This document shows positions 36,395 to 46,808 of a stretch of DNA of 64,000 bases, piece by piece. The stretch comes from Seiridium cupressi (taxonomy: Eukaryota > Ascomycota > Sordariomycetes > Amphisphaeriales > Sporocadaceae): assembly GCA_036674765.1 (NCBI GenBank), contig JARVKI010000015.1, forward strand, positions 248,001-312,000. Direction: 5' to 3'. The first letter of the stretch is position 1; each line of letters begins with the position of its first letter. The position numbers were made by a program, and so were the translations under genes. The notes below the pieces were generated by a model. The model was not told the DNA's origin, did not search any database, and saw only the letters and a program-made list of their open reading frames with translations.

Positions 36395-38319
36395 ATGCCG
36401 GGCTCCTCTCGTATGCCCATAAGCCTCAGGGAGAGCTTTGATAGCATCAAGAAGAACCGGCCGAAGAACCCGTGGTCGGTCGTGAATCTAGACTTGTAAG
36501 TCAGCTTCCCACCCCGAAAACTCAACCTCGGCACCATGCCGAACCACATCGAGCACATGACGTTGGTCGCAACTTTGTTCATGGCCGACAAGTTCGGGCT
36601 CCAATTGTCTACGCGGCATTTGCCATTGAGACAATGCTGACGGGCGTACCATCATATACAGGCTGCGAAACATAGTCTTCTTCTTCTTCGTCCTCCGCCT
36701 TGTCCGTCGTACGTGGTGGCAACTAAAGGGCCGCGGCCTCTTCGGCACCATTGTCGAGCTCTACACAAACTCGCGACGCATCCTGTACGGCTATTTCCTG
36801 CGGCTGCCCGGAGTGCGCACGCAGGTTCGCAAACAGGTCAACGATGCGCTCACCAAGATGCAGGGCAAGCTCGTGCCCGCCGGCGGATCGCGCTACTTGA
36901 GTCTTCCCAAGGAGCCATGGACCGAAGACGCTGTGCGCACCGAGCTCGAGACGCTCGCAGCCATGGACCATACAAGGTGGGAGGATGGCTACGTCAGCGG
37001 GGCTGTCTATCATGGCGAGGATGAGCTGCTCAAGCTGCAGACAGAGGCATATGGCAAGTTTACGGTTGCCAACCCCATCCACCCGGATGTGTTTCCTGGT
37101 GTGAGGAAGATGGAGGCCGAGGTCGTCGCTATGGTTCTGTCCATGTTCAATGCGCCCTCGACAGCGGCTGGTGTGTCGACGAGTGGTGGTTCGGAGAGTA
37201 TTCTTATGGCATGCCTGAGTGCAAGGAACAAGGCGTATGCAGAAAGGGGTGTCACCGAGCCAGAGATGTGAGTTTTGCTCTGAAGAGACGCCTTGTGTTC
37301 CGAGCTTGCTGGCTAATTCCCCTAGGATCCTGCCCGAAACTGCCCATACAGCCTTCCGCAAAGCTGGTGAATACTTCAAGATCAAGATACGTCTCGTGCC
37401 CTGTCCCGCACCCACACACCAAGTCGACGTGCACAGGGTATCTCGCCTCATCAACACCAACACCGTCCTTCTCGTAGGCTCGGCACCCAACTTTCCCCAC
37501 GGTATCATTGATGATATTGCTGCTCTGTCCAAGCTTGCTGCGCGCCGTCGTATTCCCCTACATGTCGATTGCTGCCTGGGCTCCTTCCTTGTGCCATTCC
37601 TTGAGAAAGCTGGGTTCGAAAGCCAACTGTTCGACTTCCGCCTCAAGGGTGTCACTTCGATTTCTTGCGACACCCACAAGTATGGTTTTGCGCCCAAGGG
37701 CAACTCGACTGTGCTCTACCGTACCAGCGAGCTGAGGACATATCAATACTTTGTCAGTCCTGACTGGTCTGGTGGCGTCTATGCCTCTCCTGGCATTGCT
37801 GGGTCGAGACCTGGTGCTCTGATTGCGGGATGCTGGGCTAGCATGATGAAGGTCGGAGAGCCCGGCTACATAGATGCTTGTGTCAAAATTGTAGGGACCG
37901 CAAAGAAGATTGCAGAGCACATTGTTACGTCACCTCCTTTGTCGGCGGAACTCGAGCTTGTTGGCCGACCGCTGGTGAGCGTCGTGGCGTTCACAGCCAG
38001 GAATCTCAATATTTATGACATTGCCGATGGCATGTCTGCGAAGGGCTGGCATCTGAATGCTCTGCAGAACCCGCCGGCCATTCACGTTGCGGTCACGATG
38101 CCCATCGTAAAGGTGTGGGAAAAGCTCACGACGGACCTGGAGGCGGTCATCGAGACGGAGAGGGAAAAGGAGAGAGTCAGAGCCGTCGAGGGCAAAGGGC
38201 TCAGGGGCAAGGCAATGGGCGACAGTGCGGCGCTGTACGGAGTCGCAGGCAGCCTGCCAAACAAAAAGATTGTCGTCGACTTGGCGAGTGGATTCTTGGA
38301 CTTGCTATATAAGGCATAA
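36395..38319 (+). CDS. dpl1: Sphingosine-1-phosphate lyase (DPL1 type)
   Basis: Exons 36395..36495, 36662..37267 and 37326..38319 encode 566 residues (yeast Dpl1 is 589). Introns are 166 nt (phase 2) and 58 nt (branch GGCTAAT). One N-terminal membrane segment (about 35-50, RNIVFFFFVLRLV) would anchor the enzyme in the ER with the catalytic part in the cytosol. The PLP-dependent fold is shown by VSTSGGSESILMA, PLHVDCCLGSF and SCDTHKYGFAPKG; Lys354 in THKYG is the Schiff-base lysine by comparison with the family. The enzyme cleaves phosphorylated long-chain bases to ethanolamine phosphate and a fatty aldehyde, the exit step of sphingolipid breakdown. A Lys/Glu-rich C-terminal stretch (about 510-540) is slightly unusual. 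The 326-codon open frame on the opposite strand is a codon-bias shadow. Confidence 0.95.
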
Positions 38320-39155
38320 GTGCATCGATAAGAGCAAGCACGCCGAAGGCTCGGTGTGCAAAGCGCCGTTGATGTCACGATATAGGCAACTGAACGCAAG
38401 TATGAGGAGGAACAAGATATATATGAGTGGTATCAGGAGATTACTACCATCACCGGAGCGGCAACTTACACTAGCTAGGAGTCTTCGCTGTACATCCTCA
38501 AAACGTTGGTTCAGGAATTATTGGAAATATTGAATCTTGTAAATGACCTCGGCCCATCGTGTCGTTCCAGTGTCCAGAAACACCGGCCCGGGTGATAATC
38601 CCCAACGTGGTTCACGGCGAGCATGATATAATATCAAGCATATTGCGATACATGTATCGGTGGGCTAGCAGGAAAGAGCAGTCTCCAATGTCAGATCATG
38701 GATTGTTTCCATTGATTATAAAAATGCTCCGTGGGAACCAAGTATCGGTACATTGCTGTAAATGCCAAGAAAAAGAAGCAGAGGCTACTACTAGTTGTAG
38801 CACTCGACTAGAACGAGGATTGTAGACCCCTTTCACAGTTTCGACCGTCCCAAGCCAAATATACACCAGATTCTGGGCCTGGGGAAAACGCCGGCCTAAC
38901 AACTTGTAGTACATCATCTCAGGATTTGGCCGCTCTATCCCACTTCCTTCTTCGTCTTCTTCTCGTTCCGTCGTCCTTCATGTTGCTCGTTTGGTACGTG
39001 ATGTGGCAATTGGTAGTGGCAATGTAAGCAACACAGAATATCATTGCTCCGAGCGTCTATAGGAAGCGTGCCGACTGGGTTTCCCCCCGTTCGCTCCCTT
39101 CTGGAATCGAGCCCCATCGTAGGGTTGTAATGTGCTTCATTATTATCGACGTTCT
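38320..39155. other. Intergenic between convergent genes
   Basis: Tail-to-tail spacer between the lyase and mannosyltransferase genes. Nothing recognised beyond likely 3' UTRs. Confidence 0.5.
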
Positions 39156-40240
39156 TCAAGCGCTTGCGAAAGCCTTCTTCCACTGTGGCGCATACTTCTT
39201 CGCTTCCTCGGCACAGTTGTTCTCGCTTGCGCCCTTGGTGCAGCTAGCTAGTCGCAATATGAAGTCGCCGTCCTGGTAAACCTCGCCATGTTTCGGTTTG
39301 TTGTATGAGTTCAGGAGTCGCTGAGGGATAATGGCCAGCTTCGAAAGGATGGTAGGATGCCATTGAACAATATGTTCCTGAATTGGAGGTTAGCACAAGC
39401 AGAATCCTATGAATTCTCTGAGGCATAAGTGACGTACCAATGCATGTGTCTCTCCCCTTTGGAAGTTGTAACTCCTGTACAGGGGATCAAACCATGTGTC
39501 CAGGAAAAACTCAGCCCATTCCCCATTCCGGATGATGAAGCTTCCTGGTGACAAGCCATCCTTGTCCTGAGTAACCACGAAATCAACATCCTCTCCCTTC
39601 AAGTGGGAGAAAGTCTTGATGATGCTGTCCGGGGGGACCACGGGTAGGTCCTTGATCATGTTCTTCTCGATGTTGCTAGAGCTCATGATTTGCTTGTGCA
39701 CATCCAGCTCGGGGTTCATAATGAACGAGTGCTGGTCCAGGTACCAGTAGTAGCTAGCATCTGGGTACTCTGCTAGGACGTGCCGCATTGCTGTCACTTT
39801 TGTCCACGACGTGGGCGCACCTTTGAGATCATAGCCACCTGCCGACACGAGCATTGTCTTGTATCCTGTTGAGCCCAGCTTGTCAGCACGACAGTACCTG
39901 GTCAAGGGCTCTCCCAATCAGGCACCAACTCACCATGTTTTGCCGCATATTGCTCCCTGTTATCCTTGATATCTTCCAAATATTCTGGCTGGCCAGCCCA
40001 GAGCTTCTCGTCAAAGACTGTGACTATCACCACGGACGGATCTCCCGATATTACGCGCCGCGGACTGCTGGTGCCACGTTTCGGAGAACGACCTGAGAAC
40101 AGCCATATCAGAAACAAAATAGTTAGCCCGCCGATTGCGATCGTCTTTGGTCGTATCTTCCGCAGCGGCGGTATCCTCGTCGACCGTGGGCGAAAGGGCG
40201 GCGGATTCGAGCTCTTCCGGGGCGGGTATGCGAAATGCAT
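39156..40240 (-). CDS. Golgi alpha-1,6-mannosyltransferase, GT34 (Mnn10/Mnn11 type)
   Basis: Exons 40240..39934, 39865..39438 and 39377..39156 encode 318 residues. Introns are 68 nt (phase 1) and 60 nt (phase 0). The protein has type II topology: a basic Pro-rich cytosolic tail (1-32), one membrane anchor (33-50, TIAIGGLTILFLIWLFSG), then a lumenal domain. GT34 features are VVIVTVFDEK, NREQYAAKHGYKTMLV, the metal-site region YYWYLDQHSFIMNP, and GSFIIRNGEWAEFFLDTWFDP. It is likely a subunit of the M-Pol II complex extending the alpha-1,6 backbone of N-glycan outer chains. The second acidic position of the DxD-like motif is His here. Start choice: the MHFAYPP methionine precedes a short tail typical of the family, although the frame is open about 46 codons further upstream. 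Confidence 0.9.
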
Positions 40241-41653
40241 TGTGATGATGTATCTCGAGATTCGAGTATTTGCAAGTTTGTGGAATCGGCGGGTTGCCTG
40301 CCACGCTGTGTAAGTGTACAGCGGCCGCTGGCTCGATCGGGGTGCGGTTCGGTGTAGCGGGCAGACGTAGAAAAACAATTTCTCGTATTCAGTTACGGGT
40401 ATGGGGTGTCTAGGGTGCAGATTGCGACGAATTCGGCGATGCAGGTCGATTTGGTCACATCACCAGGGCCAGGGCAGCGACGTGGTGCTTGCGCCTGTTT
40501 TCAGCCAAAAGAAATGCGCTTCTGTACGCGAAATCTTTGGTTGACGCCTCCGGCGAGATAAGTGCTGGGTATCACGACAAAGGGATGGATAAGCACATTA
40601 GGCGACCCGCCCTGGGCAATTTGGCGCAGAAGGGCGAGGCTAAACTAGCAAATGCGCTCGCAGCCGATGGTCTAACCAAGCTTTGGACGACGGCCCTGTT
40701 ACTCGCTGAAAAGGACAGACTTCAGGAACTGTCTCTGCATGTCGTATAGGTGCCTCGCATGCTGTGCCGTCTGCAGTTTGGTCCCACGTAAGGACCTCAC
40801 CAAGCGGGCGAGAGCGACTTTTCGCGAGATCCCAATGTCAGCCTTGGCAGCAGCATTCAGAACTGGCCTGTTGGAAAAGTTCCAGCGAGACCAATGAGCA
40901 CTGGTTGCGCCTGAAGACCCACTGAACAGGCTTATTAACGCCCCGCACCAGCACCCAAAAATAGGGGTCTCTCTGTTCCGTTCCAGGTTTGGTTATCAAG
41001 CGTGGGGGGACTCGTGTGGTAATTGCTCATATGGTTTTTATTATTGTGTATCTAGACGTGCGTTACTGCAATATGCTCATCCAGATACACAGAGATACCG
41101 ATGATGGGCGGGCTTGTCTCAAGATTTGCTTTCCACAAAAGCCACAATTGGATGCTGCCAGCCAGTTGGTTGGTGCTACCCGTGTCATCGTCATGCAGGA
41201 ACAGTGCATTGCCGGCTGGTGAGTCTAAGCCTTGATCCTGCGAAGGATCTGGCTCCAGTATATAGTAAATCACGTCACTAAACAGTCATTCTATGGTCTG
41301 TATCAATCTTGCCAGACTGGCGATCAACTAGTTCTCGCTGAGGAGTGTTGCCAGTCGGTCAGCCGTGCCCCATAGGAGCTGCTGGGTCAGGTCACGGTAT
41401 TGACAGGCTTGAACCGAGTCTAGATAAGCAAGAACAAGACGCCCAAGCTTGAAGACAGTTGCAAGACTTTGATCTCTGCACACAGACTAGTTGACACGAT
41501 ATGGAAGAGAATCTTCGAGGCAACTTAAGAGTGTGCAGGTAGGTACGTAGCAGGCAATGCTCATCAGAACACCGAAATCATAACCGGACTTGCTGTAAAC
41601 CTTCGCTTCATTCTTTGGTAGGTGAGATGGTATGTTACAATTCTGCATCCTCC
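40241..41653. other. Intergenic
   Basis: Upstream of the mannosyltransferase and downstream of the RINGv gene. The short open frame at 40489..40749 has no support. Nothing recognised. Confidence 0.5.
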
Positions 41654-42732
41654 TCAATGTCTTTGTCTAAGACCTGGATCAGGTGAGTCCTCTTCAGTCT
41701 TAATGTACTCGTCTTTCATCGTCGGTTCGTTTGTCTCTGCCGGTTCACTTGCCTCTGCCGATTCCGTGGTCTTTGCTGGGTCACCGTCATTAGCAGCAGG
41801 AATATCGTCGTCTCCATCGTCATCGTCATCGATGGGCTGGGCGTTCAAGATTCTGTCGCTCGTCTTGTCTAGAGCATTTTGAGTCCATCGACGTGTTCCC
41901 TTCCACACCGCCTTCGGCCAGTTAGCAAATAATTAAGTGATTGGAAAGAGGCGTGACCTACCCAAAAGAATGTGACGGCACCTATCACGACCAATGTCAA
42001 GTTGACATCCTCTAATCGGTCACGACCAGTACCTCTGCGACGTGCCCCACCGCCAATAACGCCAGATGTGCGGAGATTCCACCATTGGAATGGGCTCATG
42101 GCGAAGAAGGCCTTCACGAAGCCAACCAAGCCAAGGGAAAACAGTCCTTTCAAGAAATGGAAACCCCATCCTTCCTCGTCGATATCCGGGACAGGAATTC
42201 CTAAGCCACTGTTGAGGTCGATGTCATAGTCCCAGTTATCAGCTTCACCACCGAACACCTCATACACGGTCCCTACCGGATCGAGCCAGAGGTCCAGGAG
42301 GCGGTCGCCTATAAAGCCGAGGAGGAAGATTGCCAGGACAACAATCAAGATAGCGAGGGCGAATGCAAGGACCGGACTTCGCAGTCTTCGTGCCCAGTCC
42401 ATTCGTTCGAACTGATATCTGTAGCCACACCGACCACATTTCCATTGATTGTCCGTTCCGGCCTGAGAATACCTCCATTCCTGGAGACAGGACTCGTGTA
42501 TCCACTTGATGCTGCCTGAGCACTTGCACGGGCATATCAGGCGACCTGCCTCATTCTCGTAGACCTTCCGCGGTTTCTTGTCCCGCAGTCTAGCAAATAT
42601 CTCCTGCTCTTGATACGTAGGATAAACCACGTCGCGACAAATGTTACATTCCACTGACTTGCCTCGGGGTTGGCCGTGGCTGTTTTGGTCTGCGTCTTCG
42701 GCGGGTTCGGGACCTTGAGCCGGGAAATCCAT
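41654..42732 (-). CDS. RINGv (MARCH-type) membrane E3 ubiquitin ligase
   Basis: Exons 42732..41962 and 41911..41654 encode 342 residues; the 50-nt intron has donor GTAGGT and branch GCTAAC. The N-terminus carries a C4HC3 RING-CH finger with ligands Cys29, Cys32, Cys69, Cys71, His79, Cys82, Cys99 and Cys102 (ECNICRDVV, CPCKCSGSIKWIHESC, WKCGRCGY). Membrane segments follow at about 120-142, one near 185-205 and one near 242-258. The C-terminus is acidic (DDDDDGDDD and Glu/Thr-rich). The family transfers ubiquitin to membrane proteins. This protein is much shorter than Doa10/Ssm4 and closer to animal MARCH proteins in layout. The start MDFPAQ is chosen because the RING follows closely; the frame stays open for 164 codons upstream without a stop, so a longer form cannot be excluded. 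Confidence 0.87.
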
Positions 42733-43731
42733 CTTCTGGCAAAGCTTCAACCTGGAAAGGAAACGTGCCAATGAAGGTGCGATGTGAGCAATACGAACCG
42801 AGAAGATAAGTTGGAAGGGGGATACAAGGGAAACGTGATTAAAGCGTCCGGAACTTTCGTCGTACAATGTGAGCAAGCCACGAAGTGCAGCCGACTTTGT
42901 TCGACTGACAAAGGCTGAGGTGGCAGCTTGCTGGTATGTATCCAGGTAGCTTCCAGGTCGACGGTATGATGACAAACTCCGAAGGCATTGGCAGTCACCC
43001 CAAATATTCTCGGGCACTAGCCCAATTGTGCTCAAGGCCAAGAGAGCATGCAGTCTCTGCAGCAAACCTACCCGAGATGCAAATACCTTGTGCGGAAAAG
43101 TCGAGGTGTCCGTACCAAAGCAACGGAAAGGGTCGTCTCTTCTTTTCCGAGTGCGAAGGGGAGGTTGAGCGCAATTTTTCTGCGCAGCAAGACTTTTGGA
43201 AGCTGTGGTGAAGGGGAGGCCCACTTAAAAACACCACCTGTAGAGTGGTACCAATGCACTACGTACTGTAAAGGTACAGGCGTGCTTCAAGTAACGTAGG
43301 TAGTTGGAGCTCCTGTAGCTCGACTTTAGCCAACACAGATGCCAAGTAACCTCCTTTTCCTAAACTCCAGTTTCTATATCCGGATCAACATGAAATATCC
43401 ATGCTATTAATGTACTGTCTTGCTAAACTATAACTGCAAATAAGCATGTTGCTTGCTCAAATCCCAGGGTCCTCCAGGTGCAAGTCGGGGCTGAGCTTGA
43501 CTATTCCGGCTTAGTCACAAATTGGGAGCTCGGGCCTGCACTGGACCAGGCTGAAGGTGCTGTAGCTCGAACACGCAACATCGCGATGCCTGGCCATTGA
43601 ACTCGGTCCAAACAGCTAGAGGTCTGCCAGCCTCACCACCTTCTAATCTACCTTCCACGACGCTTTTCCTCCCGCCACCATCTCCGTTCACCATCCATCA
43701 ACCTACACTCTCCAGAACTTGATCTACAAAC
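42733..43731. other. Divergent promoter region of RINGv and proteasome alpha2 genes
   Basis: The first 490 bases are open in frame with the RINGv gene on the minus strand; the rest has no coding signal. The last 100 bases before the proteasome start are pyrimidine-rich, as in many fungal leaders. Confidence 0.5.
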
Positions 43732-44801
43732 ATGGCGGACCGTTACTCCTTCTCGCTGACGACATTCTCGCCGAGGTAAGCTCATTGTATTTGGTCGCCT
43801 CCCATGAGCTTGCAACTAACCATGTCTACAGCGGAAAGCTCGTGCAAATTGGTATGCGATAGGCCCGCAGACAGTCATCAGGCTCGTGGAACTAACGCTT
43901 TGAACCCCCCAGAATACGCCCTCAATGCAGTCAACCAAGGTGTTACAGCGCTCGGCATCAAGGGTGAGTCCTGTCATGGCTGTGCATCAAGCCAACCTAT
44001 TCTAACATTCGAAAGCCACGAACGGCATCGTACTCGCCACGGAGAAGAAATCATCGTCGCCCCTCGCCGATCCCTCGTCTCTTTCCAAGATCAGCCTAGT
44101 CACACCCAACATTGGCATGGTATACGCCGGCATGGGTCCCGACTACAGAGTGCTCGTTGACAAGGCACGTAAAGTGTCCCACTCTGGTTACAAGCGAATC
44201 TACAATGAGTACCCGCCCACCCGGATATTAGTGCAAGATGTCGCCCGAGAGATGCAGGAGGCAACACAGTCCGGTGGTGTCAGGCCGTATGGTGTCAGCC
44301 TGCTGATCGCTGGTTGGGACGAGGGCATCATGCCGGATGAGGAGGCACTTGTGCAGGGCGAGGTCATTGACGCTGAGGGCAACAAGAAGAAAATCTCGGG
44401 TAAGACCGGCGGCGTTCACAAGGGTGGCCCTATGCTGTACCAGGTCGACCCGTCTGGCAGCTACTTCCCCTGGAAGGCAACAGCCATCGGCAAGAGCGCG
44501 GCATCGGCCAAGACTTTCTTGGAGAAGAGATACACAGAAGGCCTGGAGCTCGAGGACGCGGTGCACATTGCTCTGCTGACGTTGAAGGAAACCATTGAAG
44601 GCGAGATGAATGGAGAGACTATTGAGATTGGTGAGTACAGTCATACGGAACACTCCCTTGCACGCATGATTAATTATTGCAGGCATTGTTGGACCTCCGG
44701 CACACCATCTGCTCGGTGTCGAAGGTGTCGAGGGTGCTGTCGGCCCGCGGTTCAGGAAGCTAACACCTCAAGAGATTGAGGACTACTTGACGAATCTATG
44801 A
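43732..44801 (+). CDS. pre8: 20S proteasome subunit alpha2 (Pre8)
   Basis: Exons 43732..43775, 43832..43851, 43913..43963, 44016..44630 and 44683..44801 encode 282 residues. All four introns are 52-61 nt and all phases agree. Exon 2 is only 20 nt. The N-terminus [20 protein letters not shown] with [10 protein letters not shown] is the alpha-subunit signature; [10 protein letters not shown] and [13 protein letters not shown] confirm alpha2. Alpha subunits form the outer rings of the 20S core and gate substrate entry. The protein is longer than yeast Pre8 (250 residues) because of a loop of about 30 residues after LLIAGWDEG, rich in Glu, Lys and Gly, which filamentous-fungal orthologs also tend to carry. 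The C-terminus ends EIEDYLTNL. Confidence 0.96.
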
Positions 44802-44880
44802 TCATGGGCGTTGCGGATTTTGAGAACTGTACCCACTTTGTACCATAGAACAGCATAGATGGTTCAGAAGGCAAAGAATT

Positions 44881-46136
44881 TCATGCTGGAATGGTATTAT
44901 GACGGACTACAACCAAAGTGCTTCGTGGTCCACAGTAAACGGCAGAGATGGATTTGCCGGGCATGGGCGGAAATGGCACTCTTGTCCACGAGTCTACCTT
45001 CTTCTTCTTCTCGGGAAGTCCTAGTTGGCCGTTTGTGTTCTCGCCAACCGCCCAGAGCTCTCCGTGTTTGGTCAGTATGACCGAGTGAGATGTCCCAATG
45101 CCAAAATCCACAACATCGTTATCGCCGATTTCAATGGGCGCCGGGCTCCGAGAGAGTCCATCGAACATAGCGGGAAGTCCACTACAAGATTCAAAGTTAG
45201 CAAGTCCACCATCGAATATGCTTGACGGATTATTGAGAGCTGAAACCCATGTCTCAAGGGCACAAGCGCCCCATCAGGAAATGTTTGCCTGCAGAACAGG
45301 CTACAAAGGGTATGTGATAACGCGGAAAGTTGCTTACGGGTGGCCACCCCATGCGTATAAGTCATTCTTCTCAGTCAAGGCCATGAGTAGATAACCGCCT
45401 GCGGCAATTTTTGTGATCTTCCCTGTCGGTAACCCGATCAGATCCTTTACGGTGCCTGGTACCTTAGAGGAACTGCAATTTTTTTTAGCCTGAGATGCCG
45501 AACTGAATGGGAGCGAGATCAACGCACTGCGGCTCCCTCAAATTTCTGCCCAGGCATGCGGGAAATCGCTCGTCACCCCAGGTCCATACCACGCCACCAG
45601 CGCTCAGCGCGGCGAAGCCGGTCTCGTAGCCAACGATTTGAATAATGCTACCTAGGCCCTTTATGGACCACATAGGCTTTCCACTCCTATAATGATCCGG
45701 ATGTTCATATAGTATTATAGACTCCGAGGTTTTGTTGTAGACTGGTTGTATTTGCGTGTTAGTGACTTGTTTCTGCGTCACAACTGGTTTGGTAACTTAC
45801 TTGCGAGGCGACCAGCTCCTGTCATGGCCACCGTTGGGCTAAAGAGTCGAAGGCCCAAGAAGGTTTCCTGCCAGTCTTCAACACAACCAGCTGTGTGGAC
45901 TCCGCTACCCGAGTTGACTGCATCAATGTCTGGAGTTTCAGAACGTGGATTCAGATTCAGGGGTATTGGACGTACGCACCCTTAGTGGCAGAGAGCGAAG
46001 CCCAGACCTTGACAATTCGGTCGTCCGAAAAGACCTTGACGAATTTGTATAGGTCGGCCGGTCGGTGCTCGCCTACTTGGCGTGTATCGACATTGAGCTG
46101 CTCCCAGGCATTGAAGCCCGTTGCGTACAACTCCAT
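44881..46136 (-). CDS. RCC1-repeat (beta-propeller) protein, Ats1-like
   Basis: Exons 46136..45980, 45929..45801, 45741..45528, 45472..45338 and 45181..44881 encode 311 residues. Introns are 50, 59, 55 and 156 nt, all GT-AG with matching phases. The N-terminus [15 protein letters not shown] and the blocks [40 protein letters not shown] and [20 protein letters not shown] are RCC1-type blades with the usual G-x-x-H/A-x-x-A/L-L spacing; NTNGQLGL closes the propeller. Such small fungal RCC1-like proteins are thought to act as scaffolds; no exchange-factor activity can be inferred. The last intron could look coding in one frame, but splicing it gives [13 protein letters not shown], which fits the family. 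The gene shares a 0.67-kb spacer with dcl2, transcribed the other way. Confidence 0.85.
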
Positions 46137-46228
46137 TTTTTGTGCACTATATACATGGATGGCCGTAATGGTGTTGTTGGTGTTCTGGTGCAGATTTGGG
46201 GTCGCCGCACCTGGTCCACTTGAGCACA

Positions 46229-46256
46229 GGTGGGCTGAAAGGTGGGCTGAAAGGTG
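46229..46256. repeat. 12-bp tandem repeat, 2.3 copies
   Basis: GGTGGGCTGAAA repeated twice followed by GGTG, about 95 bp upstream of the RCC1-like start codon. It could be a repeated factor site or simple slippage. Confidence 0.85.
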
Positions 46257-46694
46257 TGCCTATTATCCTGCAGGTGCAATGAGTCCGTCGGTACCTTCAC
46301 AAGTCGTTCGTTTTATGATGCACATAGTCAAGGTAGTCCCGACCACTCCTTGCTCTCGATTCGTGCTGCTGCAATTTTGGAAACAGGCAATAAGCGCCCA
46401 ACTCTTACCTGACACCGGGGCCAAGCCTCCGGGCTACAATTGCTTGTTACAAATGTCAGATATCATGCGCACGGCTGCGTAACGTCACCTCCAAACTTTG
46501 TGGCCGCGATCCGGTGATTAAGCAAATGTGCTCGGCCTCCTGCATTCGCGTAGCTGAACTGGAGTCTTAGTTGCCATTCTCCGGGCTAAGCTGTTCCAAG
46601 AAATTCTACCAGCCCAGCTCTTAAGAGGCCTGTCTCCGCCCAGCGCATTCATAAGCCGCAACATTCTTGGATTATCTACGCATTATTATTTGCG

Positions 46695-46703
46695 TATATA
46701 TAT
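46695..46703 (+). promoter_or_regulatory. TATA-like element upstream of dcl2
   Basis: TATATATAT about 106 bp before the chosen dcl2 ATG, in an otherwise non-coding spacer. Position and sequence fit a TATA box; no transcription start can be seen. Confidence 0.35.
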
Positions 46704-46808
46704 CAAACCAGTTTCCATAAAATCTCGCGCCTCGAACAGGTTCCTCAAGAGCCACTTTACCCTTCATTCTCCCCTACAGCGCTAGCCGTCGTGAGATTAC
46801 ATTCGGCA

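Larger units (their letters stand above)
46137..46808. promoter_or_regulatory. Divergent promoter region of the RCC1-like and dcl2 genes
   Basis: 672-bp spacer between two divergent start codons. It contains a 12-bp tandem repeat at 46229 and a TATA-like stretch at 46695. No open frame is convincing. Confidence 0.55.

Noticed and set aside
36723..37703. 326-codon open frame on the minus strand
   Set aside because: It lies exactly opposite the sphingosine-1-phosphate lyase, has no domain, and spans one of that gene's introns. It is a codon-bias shadow.
45182..45337. Possible coding reading of the last intron of the RCC1-like gene ([14 protein letters not shown]...)
   Set aside because: It can be translated in one frame after a cryptic acceptor, but that frame does not join the following conserved exon. 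Splicing 45337..45182 gives the family-like WGGHPG junction.
45895..46482. 195-codon open frame (+)
   Set aside because: It overlaps the first exons of the RCC1-like gene and its promoter on the opposite strand, with no domain.
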